Shown one piece after another: positions 1-8,103 of a stretch of 64,000 nucleotides of DNA. Every line of letters starts with the position of its first letter. The first letter of the stretch is position 1. Made by a program: the position numbers and the translations under genes. This DNA comes from Metabacillus arenae (GTDB lineage Bacteria > Bacillota > Bacilli > Bacillales > Bacillaceae): assembly GCF_014773385.1 (NCBI RefSeq), contig NZ_JACXAI010000024.1, forward strand, positions 1 through 64,000, given 5' to 3'. Below the pieces are notes generated by a model, which was given only the letters and a program-made list of their open reading frames with translations, was not told the DNA's origin and did not search any database.

Positions 1-50
1 GCCATTACGTTCTACCCCGGCTACGGTTATCATAAATCGATATAAAAAAT

Positions 51-84
51 GGTCAACAAGAAATATTTTCATTTCTAGTTGACC
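51..84. terminator. hairpin terminator near left edge
   Basis: GGTCAAC at 51-57 pairs with GTTGACC at 78-84, and AGAAAT with ATTTCT inside it. The hairpin is preceded by an A run and followed by TTATAA, so it may terminate in either direction. The gene it would serve on the left lies outside the window. Confidence 0.55.
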
Positions 85-135
85 TTATAATACGAAGGGC
101 CATTTAATTGAATAAAGTATCTGAACAAAACTGGA

Positions 136-180
136 TAATTTACTAATATTAATCGGTGTGAGATTAATATTAGTGAATTA
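136..180. repeat. 19-bp inverted repeat, AT-rich
   Basis: Arms 136-154 and 162-180 are complementary at 18 of 19 positions (the last is a G-T wobble) around a 7-nt loop, GGTGTGA. It lies just 3' of the HxlR gene but has no adjacent T run on either strand, so it may be a weak terminator, a regulatory hairpin or a small mobile-repeat remnant. Confidence 0.6.
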
Positions 181-275
181 TATTACTAAATAAGCAATTC
201 TTTAAAAAAGTTCAAACTTGAAAATCCTTTCTACTGTTCTAAAAGCGCAAAATAGTTATATGCACCTAAAATTAT

Positions 276-656
276 TCATTTAGAAATATAGTAGTTATGT
301 TCAACTAATTTTATTTCCATAAACTCTTTCCCCCACACTTCCATTGCATCTAGTATCGGAATAAACCTTTTCCCTAGCTCTGTCAGAGAGTATTCTACTT
401 TTGGAGGAACTTCTTTATATACTTCTCTGTGAACCATTCCGTCATCTTCCAATTCTCTCAATTGTCTTGTTAATATTCCTTTTGAAATACCAGGTAAACA
501 CCTTTGAAATTCATTAAACCTTATAGTCCGCTGGCTTAGGTGCCATAAAATGATAACTTTCCATCTTCCAGCAATAACATTTTGAGTAAGTGTTAAAGGA
601 CAGATCACTTCTTGTTTTTCAAGAGGCGGTTTTCCTTCAAAGTTAAATCTAGCCAT
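276..656 (-). CDS. HxlR/DUF24-family transcriptional regulator
   Basis: A 126-residue winged-helix protein of the HxlR family. The HTH core spans about residues 25-85 (GRWKVIILWHL, then ISKGILTRQLRELEDDGMV), which is family-typical. Cys19 sits in the short N-terminal CPLT segment, where the redox/electrophile-sensing Cys lies in YodB, HypR and QorR. It is divergent from a quinone reductase-like gene, the QorR-qor2 arrangement known in Corynebacterium. I infer a thiol-based repressor of the neighbour, probably binding the 19-bp palindrome between them. The start is ATG after an AAGAGGAT-type ribosome site. Confidence 0.9.
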   Translation of the reverse strand: MARFNFEGKPPLEKQEVICPLTLTQNVIAGRWKVIILWHLSQRTIRFNEFQRCLPGISKGILTRQLRELEDDGMVHREVYKEVPPKVEYSLTELGKRFIPILDAMEVWGKEFMEIKLVEHNYYISK

Positions 657-748
657 AGGTTGTATATCCTCTTTCTTTTTAATAGTGCTTTTTTTGTGAC
701 TATGTCTTTTTTAAATGCCTACTTTTATTATCGCGACTGTACTTATAA

Positions 749-767
749 TATATATCTAAGATATATA
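749..767. promoter_or_regulatory. perfect palindrome, likely HxlR operator and promoter for the 800 gene
   Basis: TATATATCT-A-AGATATATA is a perfect 9-bp inverted repeat with a 1-nt centre, overlapping a TATAAT-like box (745-750) in the 143-bp divergent intergenic region. HxlR proteins bind such short palindromes. The assignment to this regulator is inferred from position. Confidence 0.6.
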
Positions 768-799
768 AATCAATAAGAAAAAATTAATGGAGGAAAAAA

Positions 800-1666
800 A
801 TGAAAATATTAGTTACAGGTGCAACAGGTCAATTAGGGTCATTGGTTGTAGAAGAATTATTAAATAAAATTCCAGCAAATGAAATAGCTGTTAGTGTTCG
901 AAATCCAGAAAATGCAGAGGGGTTGCAAGCTCGTGGAGTAGATATTCGATACGGTGACTTTGATAAGCCAGAAACATTAGATTCTGCTTTTTCTGGAGTT
1001 GAGCGGCTTTTAATTATATCTACGTTTGGCGATCATGAAACTATCGTTAAACAGCATACGAATGCTGTAAGTGCTGCTCAGCGTGCTAAAGTAAAATTTA
1101 TTGCTTATACCAGCGTAACAAATGCAAGTGAAAGCCAATTTTTCCTAGCCCCATCTCATCGTGCTAGAGAGGAAGCTATTTTAAGTACAGGCATTCCATA
1201 CTCATTTTTAAGAAATAATTGGTATTTTGAAAATGAAATTGGCAGTATAAAAGGCGCAATGGCAGGAGCACCTTGGATTACATCTGCTGGAGAAGGAAAA
1301 GTAGGTTGGGTACTTAGACAGGATTTAGCGGAGGCAGCAGCAAATGTATTGACTCGGGAAGGAAACGAAAATACAGTTTACGAACTTTCTGGTAAGCTAA
1401 TGACGCAAAAGGAATTTGCATCTGTACTTGGAGATGTATTAGGGAAAGAAGTACCTGTAAATCATGTAGATGATACAACTTATGCAAACATTATGAGAAG
1501 AGCAGGTGTACCAGAAGCCTATCTTCCTATGCTCGTAAACACGCAAAAAGGAATTCGAGATGGTGGATTAGACTTTGAGAGTAATAATTTAGAAAAATTA
1601 TTAGGTCGTCCTGCTAAACCAATAAACGAAGCTTTAGGTCAAATTGTCAGTCAATTATCTCAATAA
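800..1666 (+). CDS. NmrA/QorB-like NAD(P)-binding oxidoreductase
   Basis: A 288-residue atypical SDR. The Rossmann glycine motif TGATGQLG is at residues 6-13, followed by VSVRNPE (NADP-binding type) and a central YTS segment. The length and motifs match the NmrA/QorB quinone oxidoreductase group, which reduces quinones with NADPH. GGAGG lies 8 nt before the ATG. Its divergent HxlR neighbour supports a role in quinone or electrophile detoxification. The substrate cannot be read from sequence. Confidence 0.85.
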   Translation: MKILVTGATGQLGSLVVEELLNKIPANEIAVSVRNPENAEGLQARGVDIRYGDFDKPETLDSAFSGVERLLIISTFGDHETIVKQHTNAVSAAQRAKVKFIAYTSVTNASESQFFLAPSHRAREEAILSTGIPYSFLRNNWYFENEIGSIKGAMAGAPWITSAGEGKVGWVLRQDLAEAAANVLTREGNENTVYELSGKLMTQKEFASVLGDVLGKEVPVNHVDDTTYANIMRRAGVPEAYLPMLVNTQKGIRDGGLDFESNNLEKLLGRPAKPINEALGQIVSQLSQ

Positions 1667-1682
1667 GAAATATAACTTTAAT

Positions 1683-1721
1683 AAAAACGACCTTCTCGAT
1701 ATTATGAAGGTCGTTTTTTAT
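1683..1721 (+). terminator. Rho-independent terminator after the QorB-like gene
   Basis: AAAACGACCTTC and GAAGGTCGTTTT form a 12-bp stem around a 10-nt loop, followed by TTTATT, 17 nt after the stop codon. Confidence 0.9.
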
Positions 1722-1884
1722 TAAAGTATTATGGTTTTAAATTTTGTTTATAGGGACCTGTTATTAGGCTTTTCATTTGTTTTGTTTTAGCCCTCAGCGT
1801 GTTGTGGATAAATGAAACATAATTAATAACACAAAACATTTTAAGGACGATCAATGAATAATGAAAGTACTATCCGGGTTTGCT

Positions 1885-3069
1885 TTAATCTGAGTTCTGT
1901 CCGTTGAAAAGATTCTTGCTATTGCCCTCAATTTTCATCATAAATGAAATGATTATACCTAATAAGGAGATAAAGGTGAAAAAGAAGTATAATGTTTCAA
2001 TGTCATACATCACAACAATTTTCCCTCCAACTAATTGGAACACTAACCCCCCAAGTGCTTTCCCTGTTGCAGCAATAGCTAATGCTGAATTGATGTAGCT
2101 TGACTCAACGATATTGATGACAATTTTTAGAGTAATCATGATAAATAACATAGTTGCTAAGGCTTTGAACAGAACTGTACTTACAATAATAATGTTTAAA
2201 GAAGAAATTAAGCTATAGGCACTGAATTGTAATAGTATAACAACAAATGAAATGATAAGTAAAACTCTGCCTGACACCCTATCTAGAAAGAGGTGTGAAA
2301 GTAGAATAATTGGTATCTCTACCAAAGTTGCAAAAAATATAATAGTTCCAACGATTGAGACACTCCCGCCTTTTTCCGTAATTAGTAAAGGTAAAAAAGT
2401 GTTGTTAACTCCTGTCATTCCAGTGAATATAAATGTTAAAAGTAAAAATAGAAAATAACGCTTGTTTTTCAATAATGCGGAATTTACTTCTTTAAAAGAC
2501 AGGGATTGCGATGAGTTATTAATGTCAACTTCAATTTGTGTTGTTCCATAGTAACCTATTATTGATATTATGATAGCAACGAAAAATAGAACAAAGTTAA
2601 AACTAGGTGATATATGGTCATATACAAGACCTGCTATTTGAGAGGCAATAGCAAAACCTATAGCTCCCCACATACGAATGATTCCATATCGAAATCTACT
2701 ATTTGTAGCTAATTTCTCATTAATTGGCGACACAGAATTGATAAAAGCCAAGGTGAAACCGTTAAGGATGAACAAAAGCACATTATTATGAAAAAAAATA
2801 AAAACTACACCCGTTACTCCAGCTAGTAATAAGGTAATAGCAGAGACAAGTTTAGGCTTTTGTGTTTTATCGATTAAGTAACCAACAAAGGGTTGAGTTA
2901 AAACTGAAAAAATCCCTACAGAAGATACGATAAACGAAATCTCCGAAGCTGATTTACCTATACCTGACAAATATATAGACATAATTGAACTGAAAATGCC
3001 CAAAGCGAAAAAATAAAAAGTAAACATTAAAACATAACTTACATAACTACCCTTATACTTATTGATCAT
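1885..3069 (-). CDS. MFS transporter (LacY-like MFS_1 type)
   Basis: A 394-residue integral membrane protein with about 12 hydrophobic segments. The loop between TM2 and TM3 has the MFS signature GYLIDKTQKPK. It resembles the MFS_1_like group that includes sugar and phenylpropionate carriers and many Bacillus exporters. The ATG follows AGGAGGATAATTA. A MerR-type promoter with a 19-bp spacer lies 84-114 bp upstream, linking it to the MerR regulator at 7637. Export of the inducing compound is the simplest inference; the substrate is unknown. Confidence 0.85.
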   Translation of the reverse strand: MINKYKGSYVSYVLMFTFYFFALGIFSSIMSIYLSGIGKSASEISFIVSSVGIFSVLTQPFVGYLIDKTQKPKLVSAITLLLAGVTGVVFIFFHNNVLLFILNGFTLAFINSVSPINEKLATNSRFRYGIIRMWGAIGFAIASQIAGLVYDHISPSFNFVLFFVAIIISIIGYYGTTQIEVDINNSSQSLSFKEVNSALLKNKRYFLFLLLTFIFTGMTGVNNTFLPLLITEKGGSVSIVGTIIFFATLVEIPIILLSHLFLDRVSGRVLLIISFVVILLQFSAYSLISSLNIIIVSTVLFKALATMLFIMITLKIVINIVESSYINSALAIAATGKALGGLVFQLVGGKIVVMYDIETLYFFFTFISLLGIIISFMMKIEGNSKNLFNGQNSD

Positions 3070-3152
3070 TTAATTATCCTCCTTATTAAAGTTCAATGAC
3101 TCCACGTTGTTAAAATTTACTTCTTATTTAGTTATCTCTCTAAAACATAGAA

Positions 3153-3183
3153 AATGTATCATTTAAAGTCGACTTTAAAGCAA
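3153..3183 (-). promoter_or_regulatory. MerR-type promoter for the MFS gene
   Basis: On the minus strand, -35 TTGCTT (3183-3178) and -10 TACATT (3158-3153) are separated by 19 bp, the over-long spacer typical of MerR-activated promoters. The spacer contains the perfect palindrome TTTAAAGTCGACTTTAAA (3162-3179). Confidence 0.85.
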
Positions 3184-3303
3184 GCTTTCAAACTCAAATA
3201 CAATAGATTGTTTCAAGATTGTTTCTATCTATATAGAAGTGAATAATTACTGTTGATTTAAAGAATGTAAGACTGGAAATTTATCACCTGTAATGCTTAT
3301 TCT

Positions 3304-3334
3304 TTGCCTTAAAGTCGACTTCAACGTTTATAGT
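3304..3334 (+). promoter_or_regulatory. MerR-type promoter for the SDR at 3369
   Basis: -35 TTGCCT (3304-3309), a 19-bp spacer with TTAAAGTCGACTTCAA, and -10 TATAGT (3329-3334). Same design as four other promoters in this region. Confidence 0.85.
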
Positions 3335-3368
3335 AAAGTTCAATTCTAAAAACAAAGGAGAATTTTAC

Positions 3369-4151
3369 ATGTCAAAAAAACGTTCACTTGTAATGATTAC
3401 TGGAGCATCATCTGGACTAGGTCTTGAGATTGCAAAGCTATTTGCAAAAGACGGTTATGATATTGCCATAACCGGTTCAAGCGACCGAATTTTTGAAGCT
3501 GCTGAAGTTATTCAGGAATACGGAGTTGAGGCCTACCCTCATAAGGCAGACGCTGCGACTTACGAAGGTGTTGAGAGCTTTTGGACATTTGTTAATGATT
3601 TAGATCGTTCAGTTGATGCTGCAATCCTCAACGTTGGAATTGGTATTGGTGGTGGTTCATTTGCCGAGACCAGCCTTGAAGAGGAGATGAGACTAATTTC
3701 TATTAATATCACAGGTACAGTTCATATGGCTAAACGCGTAGTAAACCATATGGTGCCTAATGGTAGAGGAAAAATACTAATTGTCTCATCACTCTCTGCA
3801 ACAACCCCTACACCATATGAAACTGTATATGGCCCATCTAAAGCATTTGGTTTCTCATTCGCCGAATCTCTTCGTGAAGAGCTTCGTGATTCAGGAGTTA
3901 CAGTCACAGCTTTACTGCCTGGAGCAACAGATACGAACTTCCATGATAATGCAGGAATGGGGGATACAGAAATTGGTTCTTCTAGCAAGAATGACAAAGA
4001 ACTTGTAGCTAAACAAGGTTATGATGCACTAATGAACGATGAAGATCATGTTGTTGGTGGAGACCAAAAAACGAAGCAAGAAGCTGAAAATAACCGCACT
4101 ACACCTGAAACTATCAAGGCAGCTCGACATGCAGAAAAAGCTCGTCCTTAA
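3369..4151 (+). CDS. SDR-family NAD(P)-dependent oxidoreductase
   Basis: A 260-residue classical short-chain dehydrogenase. It has the cofactor motif TGASSGLG at residues 11-18, LNVG in place of the usual NNAG, SSL before the active site and the catalytic YxxxK (YGPSK). The C-terminal 40 residues are hydrophilic and charged, longer than the core fold needs. The ATG follows AAGGAG. A MerR-type promoter sits 35-65 bp upstream. Likely reduces a carbonyl compound as part of the MerR response; the substrate is unknown. Confidence 0.88.
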   Translation: MSKKRSLVMITGASSGLGLEIAKLFAKDGYDIAITGSSDRIFEAAEVIQEYGVEAYPHKADAATYEGVESFWTFVNDLDRSVDAAILNVGIGIGGGSFAETSLEEEMRLISINITGTVHMAKRVVNHMVPNGRGKILIVSSLSATTPTPYETVYGPSKAFGFSFAESLREELRDSGVTVTALLPGATDTNFHDNAGMGDTEIGSSSKNDKELVAKQGYDALMNDEDHVVGGDQKTKQEAENNRTTPETIKAARHAEKARP

Positions 4152-4207
4152 ACTTCGATTTGATTAAGTTGCTTTAATAGTTAACATGATCGTTATTGTT
4201 GGAGTTT

Positions 4208-4245
4208 GCACCCCTAAAGTATGCGCAATGCATACTTTTGGGTGC
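4208..4245 (+). terminator. hairpin between the two SDR genes
   Basis: GCACCC/GGGTGC and AAGTATGC/GCATACTT form a long stem with a small symmetric bulge and a 5-nt loop. No strong T tract follows. It probably ends the first SDR transcript, giving the second SDR its own promoter. Just upstream (4169-4199) TTGCTT-19 bp-TATTGT resembles a degenerate MerR-type promoter without the full palindrome. Confidence 0.6.
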
Positions 4246-4323
4246 TCATATCATTTAAAGAACTCAGAAATTTTATAAGAAGAACCCAGATATACTTAAC
4301 AAATTTAGAGGAGGTTTTAGACA

Positions 4324-5067
4324 ATGTCTTATATTGAAAATAAAGTAGTTGTCATTACTGGTGCATCAAGTGGTATCGGAAAAGCAACAGCTAAACACCT
4401 CGCCGAAAGAGGAGCTAAAGTAGTCATAGCTGCAAGGAGTGAAGATAAGCTACAAAAAATTGTAAGCGACATTCAATCAAATTCTGGCACAGCTTCTTAC
4501 AAAGTAACAGATGTCACTAACGAAGAAAATGTTCAAGAACTTTTAACCTTTGCAATTGAAGAGTTTGGTCATGTGGATACACTCATTAATTGTGCAGGTC
4601 TTATGTTGTTTTCTATGTGGGATAATGCAAAAGTAGATGAGTGGAAAAAAATGATTGAAGTAAACCTAGAGGGCACACTTTATGGTATAGCATCTGTACT
4701 TCCGCATATGATAGAGCGAGGTAAAGGTCAAATTATTAATGTAGGATCTATCGCTGGACATGCAGTTGGTGATGGCCATGGGGTGTACAGCTCTACCAAA
4801 TATGCGATTAAAGCCATTACAGAAAGTCTGCGTAAAGAAATATCTGTCAAACATGGTATCCAAGCTTCAATGGTATCACCTGGTGTAATATCAACAAATT
4901 GGCAAGACGAGGTAACTGATAATGATGTACAAGACACATTAGATTACATGAAAGAAGTAGCCATTGATGTCGAGCATGTTGCAGAAACCATAGCATTCGT
5001 GGTTAACCAGCCACCTGATGTACTGATTAATGATGTAATTGTTAGCCCTACACTCCAAGAGTGGTAA
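4324..5067 (+). CDS. SDR-family oxidoreductase
   Basis: A 247-residue short-chain dehydrogenase with TGASSGIG at residues 13-20, the structural NCAG motif, a catalytic Ser in GSIAG and YSSTK as the YxxxK motif. It belongs to the YdfG/serine-dehydrogenase-like NADP group. The ATG lies 7 nt after GAGGAGGT. It lies downstream of a hairpin and lacks a clear palindromic MerR promoter, so its co-regulation with neighbours is less certain. A strong terminator follows. Confidence 0.88.
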   Translation: MSYIENKVVVITGASSGIGKATAKHLAERGAKVVIAARSEDKLQKIVSDIQSNSGTASYKVTDVTNEENVQELLTFAIEEFGHVDTLINCAGLMLFSMWDNAKVDEWKKMIEVNLEGTLYGIASVLPHMIERGKGQIINVGSIAGHAVGDGHGVYSSTKYAIKAITESLRKEISVKHGIQASMVSPGVISTNWQDEVTDNDVQDTLDYMKEVAIDVEHVAETIAFVVNQPPDVLINDVIVSPTLQEW

Positions 5068-5087
5068 TTAAAAATTACTTTAAGCAA

Positions 5088-5123
5088 AAGAAACCACCTT
5101 CAATTTTGAAGGTGGTTTCTTTT
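5088..5123 (+). terminator. Rho-independent terminator after the second SDR
   Basis: AAGAAACCACCTTCA pairs with GAAGGTGGTTTCTT, followed by TT. A long perfect stem, 20 nt past the stop codon. Confidence 0.9.
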
Positions 5124-5261
5124 GGTGTACTTAATATTTACTTAAAAGTGTTTCAATTATTTGAACTAGTTCTGATAGATAATAATTTAAGTGAAAATAT
5201 ATATAAACGCATTCAGCGTGACGTTTTAATTAAATAAAATTATGGTCCTAAAAAGAAGGGG

Positions 5262-5289
5262 ATGAGTATTTTTTATAAAAAATACTCAT
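5262..5289. repeat. 28-bp perfect palindrome
   Basis: ATGAGTATTTTTTA is followed immediately by its reverse complement. It lies between the SDR terminator and the 3' end of the MATE gene and could act as a terminator for the MATE transcript, though it is about 95 nt beyond that stop codon. Confidence 0.6.
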
Positions 5290-5382
5290 TCTAGAACAAA
5301 ACGTTAACGCATGAGGAAGTAGCTATTTTTATTAATCGGTTTAAAATATATTGCCCTTAATACATATAACATAATTGGAAAG

Positions 5383-6723
5383 TCAGGGTTTAATACTTTT
5401 CTTTAATTTCTGTAAAGTAAAAACGTATGCTATACAAACAGGGATAAAAGCCCCGATCCATGAAAGTGGAGTGGCAAAGGATGCCCCTATAAATTCATAA
5501 TTATCAACTAGAAACACGGCAGCTAAAAAACGCATTAATAGCTCCATTACACCAGCAATTGTTGGAATGGCTGTTTGACCAATTCCTTGTAAGGTGTAAC
5601 GGAAAACAAATAACAGAGACAGAACAATATAAAGAGAGCCGTGGATAATTAAAAAAGAATGTGACATTGACAATATTTCTGACTGTTCTACACCAACGAA
5701 TATGGCTGATAAGTGTCTACCTCCAAAAATCATAAGTAGTCCTAAAGTGATAGCTATACTTATAGTAATAAAAATACATTGTTTTACACTATCAATAACT
5801 CTTTTATATTTTCTTGCTCCATAATTTTGTGCTGTAAATGTGGTCATTGCCATTCCAAATGATCGTAAAGGCTCAACAGCAATACCGTCTATCTTAACGC
5901 CTACTGCGTATGCTGCAACGGCTGTGGTTCCCATTGTATTAGTTGCAACCTGGATAATAATAACACCTAATGCAATTATAGATGATTGAAAAGCCATAGG
6001 TAAGCCAATTTTAAGGTTTTTTAATATGGTGGAACTAGAAATTTTAAAATGAAAATGTTCAATAGAAATAATTTTAAACTTTTTTCTTATTGTTATTGCA
6101 CACAGTACTGCTGATACTATTTGGGATAACACCGTAGCCAGTGCGGCACCACGTACCCCAAGCGGTGTATAACTAATAAGGACGTAGTCCAAAATAATAT
6201 TTAGTATCGAAGCGATCAGAAGGTAATAAAGCGGTGTTTTACTATCTCCCAAAGCTCGAATAGTATTTGAAAAAAAATTGAACATCATAGGACCAATGAT
6301 ACCTACAAACATTATTTGTAAGTAATCGTAAGAATAATCCCATATATCATCAGGCGTTTGTGTTATCTCCAAAATCCAGCTATTGATTGATAAACTAAGA
6401 AGGGTTAACAACAAAGCACTAACCACACAAATAATCATATTATTCGTATAGTTGTTCCGTACATTATTTTCTTCCCCAGCTCCAAAACTATGTGAAATTA
6501 GTATGGAAAGTCCCACTGTTAATCCTTGAGCTGACCCAATAATAAGGAGAATGATTCCTGCTGTACTACTAACTCCAGCAAATGCATTTACACCCAAAGT
6601 TCTACTAACAATAAAAGCATCAACCATGTTATAAATTTGTTGAAATAGGTTACCTATTAATAATGGAAGTGTAAATCTTATTATTTGTTTATATGGTTTT
6701 CCTTGAGTTAGTGTACTCTCCAT
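5383..6723 (-). CDS. MATE-family multidrug efflux transporter
   Basis: A 446-residue membrane protein with about 12 hydrophobic segments in two pseudo-repeats. The N-terminal segment IRFTLPLLIGNLFQQIYNMV and the early VGLSILISHSFGAGEE are characteristic of the NorM/DinF MATE superfamily of sodium- or proton-coupled drug exporters. The ATG is preceded by AGGAGTG. Its promoter (6785-6815) has a 19-bp spacer with the shared palindrome, making it the second exporter of the putative MerR regulon. Confidence 0.92.
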   Translation of the reverse strand: MESTLTQGKPYKQIIRFTLPLLIGNLFQQIYNMVDAFIVSRTLGVNAFAGVSSTAGIILLIIGSAQGLTVGLSILISHSFGAGEENNVRNNYTNNMIICVVSALLLTLLSLSINSWILEITQTPDDIWDYSYDYLQIMFVGIIGPMMFNFFSNTIRALGDSKTPLYYLLIASILNIILDYVLISYTPLGVRGAALATVLSQIVSAVLCAITIRKKFKIISIEHFHFKISSSTILKNLKIGLPMAFQSSIIALGVIIIQVATNTMGTTAVAAYAVGVKIDGIAVEPLRSFGMAMTTFTAQNYGARKYKRVIDSVKQCIFITISIAITLGLLMIFGGRHLSAIFVGVEQSEILSMSHSFLIIHGSLYIVLSLLFVFRYTLQGIGQTAIPTIAGVMELLMRFLAAVFLVDNYEFIGASFATPLSWIGAFIPVCIAYVFTLQKLKKSIKP

Positions 6724-6784
6724 TGTTTAAACACTCCTAAAAAAGATTTAAATATTTATCTTTGATTTGTAATTGCCGATTTAA

Positions 6785-6815
6785 AGTATAGAGTTTAAAG
6801 TCGACTTTAATACAA
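6785..6815 (-). promoter_or_regulatory. MerR-type promoter for the MATE gene
   Basis: On the minus strand, -35 TTGTAT (6815-6810), a 19-bp spacer with TTAAAGTCGACTTTAA, and -10 TATACT (6790-6785). Confidence 0.85.
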
Positions 6816-6852
6816 GAGATTAGATTAATATCTCTTAGTGAACAGTTAACTC

Positions 6853-6883
6853 TTGCATTAAAGTGAACTTTAAGAAGTACCCT
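6853..6883 (+). promoter_or_regulatory. MerR-type promoter for the acetyltransferase
   Basis: -35 TTGCAT (6853-6858), a 19-bp spacer with TTAAAGTGAACTTTAA, and a poor -10 TACCCT (6878-6883). A weak -10 fits an activator-dependent promoter. Confidence 0.8.
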
Positions 6884-6914
6884 AATAAAGAAATTTTTGT
6901 AGGAGGAGATTCAC

Positions 6915-7475
6915 ATGAAATCAGAAATGGAAAAATATTTGGCTGGAGAAGAATTTTGCTTTCTAGATTCAGAAATTGCAGCAATGAAAGAACATGCAAC
7001 TCAACTTTGTAAAAAGTTTAACGATATAGACCCATCCAACTTAGACGAACAAAAGGTAGTAATTAAGGAATTGTTTGGATCAACTGGAGAAAATGTGTAC
7101 ATGCAACCACCTTTTAATTGTGATGTTGGGACTAACATCCATGTTGGAGAAGATTTTCTTACAAATTTTAATGTTAAAATTCTTGATGTAACTTCTGTGA
7201 CTATCGGGGATTATTGCATGATAGGTCCAAATAGTGTGATCTCTACGGTCAATCATCCTATGACCGCTAAGGGAAGAAGAGAGAAACTGTCAATAACAAA
7301 ACCGGTTGTAATCGGAAACGATGTATGGATTGGAGCAAACTGTGTTATAAATCCAGGTGTAACGATTGGTAATAATGTAATTGTTGGAGCCGGGGCTGTT
7401 GTTACAAAAGATGTACCTGATAATAGTGTAGTTGCAGGTGTTCCTGCAAAAGTAATAAAAGAGCTTAAAGAGTAA
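6915..7475 (+). CDS. maltose O-acetyltransferase-like hexapeptide acetyltransferase
   Basis: A 186-residue acetyl-CoA-dependent O-acetyltransferase of the Maa/LacA/NodL group. An N-terminal helical Mac domain (about residues 1-55) is followed by a left-handed beta helix: [16 protein letters not shown], then [23 protein letters not shown] and [22 protein letters not shown]. The catalytic His is in the VNHP segment. The length is normal. It may acetylate the sugar or drug handled by the neighbouring exporters; that role is inferred only from its MerR-type promoter. Confidence 0.9.
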   Translation: MKSEMEKYLAGEEFCFLDSEIAAMKEHATQLCKKFNDIDPSNLDEQKVVIKELFGSTGENVYMQPPFNCDVGTNIHVGEDFLTNFNVKILDVTSVTIGDYCMIGPNSVISTVNHPMTAKGRREKLSITKPVVIGNDVWIGANCVINPGVTIGNNVIVGAGAVVTKDVPDNSVVAGVPAKVIKELKE

Positions 7476-7543
7476 AATGGATATAGTTGAATTGTTAATT
7501 TGTACTTGTAAAATGGTCTTCATTTAAAGGAAAGAGAAGACAC

Positions 7544-7574
7544 TTGCTTTAAAGTCAACTTCAAAGTTTATTAT
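7544..7574 (+). promoter_or_regulatory. MerR-type promoter of the merR gene (autoregulation)
   Basis: -35 TTGCTT (7544-7549), a 19-bp spacer with TTAAAGTCAACTTCAA, and -10 TATTAT (7569-7574), 63 nt before the merR start codon. Confidence 0.85.
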
Positions 7575-7636
7575 TAATAATGAATTATCGTATTGATTGC
7601 TTTTATAACTTCCTAATGCAGTAAAGGAGGGGAAAA

Positions 7637-8041
7637 ATGACTATTTACTCGATTAAAGAAGTATCAGAGATGATGGATTTGCCTACTTCAACTATTAGGT
7701 ACTATGAAAAAGAGGGATTATTACCATTTGTACAAAGAGATAAAAATGGGTATCGCCTTTTTCATGAAAAAGACTTAGGTTGGTTAGATTTTATTCGATG
7801 CCTCCGCGTTACAGAAATGTCAATTCCAGACCTGAGAGAGATAATCACCCTTACTATTGAAGGAGGAGATAATTTTGATGTGAGAAGATCAATTCTCATC
7901 GAACATCGAAAGGAATTACTCAAACAACAAGAGCAGCTTGATAATGCATTTGAAAAAGTGAAAACAAAACTTGAGTACTTTGATAAGTTAGAAGAAGAAT
8001 ATATAGCTGCAAGTGAAAAAGATAAAGATATATTGTCTTGA
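7637..8041 (+). CDS. MerR-family regulator, AdhR-like
   Basis: A 134-residue MerR protein. The winged-helix DNA-binding domain covers residues 1-70 (STIRYYEKEGLL, NGYRLF), and a long coiled-coil dimerisation helix follows (about 85-125). There is no large effector domain. The only cysteine is Cys55, in the segment IRCLRVTEMSI, at nearly the position of the Cys52 reported to be needed for aldehyde sensing in B. subtilis AdhR. The inverted repeat here, TTAAAG-N4-CTTTAA, also matches the AdhR-type box. I infer an activator of the five promoters around it, sensing reactive carbonyls or another electrophile. GGAGG precedes the ATG. Confidence 0.88.
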   Translation: MTIYSIKEVSEMMDLPTSTIRYYEKEGLLPFVQRDKNGYRLFHEKDLGWLDFIRCLRVTEMSIPDLREIITLTIEGGDNFDVRRSILIEHRKELLKQQEQLDNAFEKVKTKLEYFDKLEEEYIAASEKDKDILS

Positions 8042-8103
8042 ATTTTTTAGTAGATTATCTATTAATTACACTGAAGATTTAAAGATAAAAAGGGGAGAAA
8101 GAA

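Noticed and set aside
4208-4245. riboswitch upstream of the second SDR
   Set aside because: A single long stem-loop without conserved aptamer features; a terminator or simple hairpin explains it.
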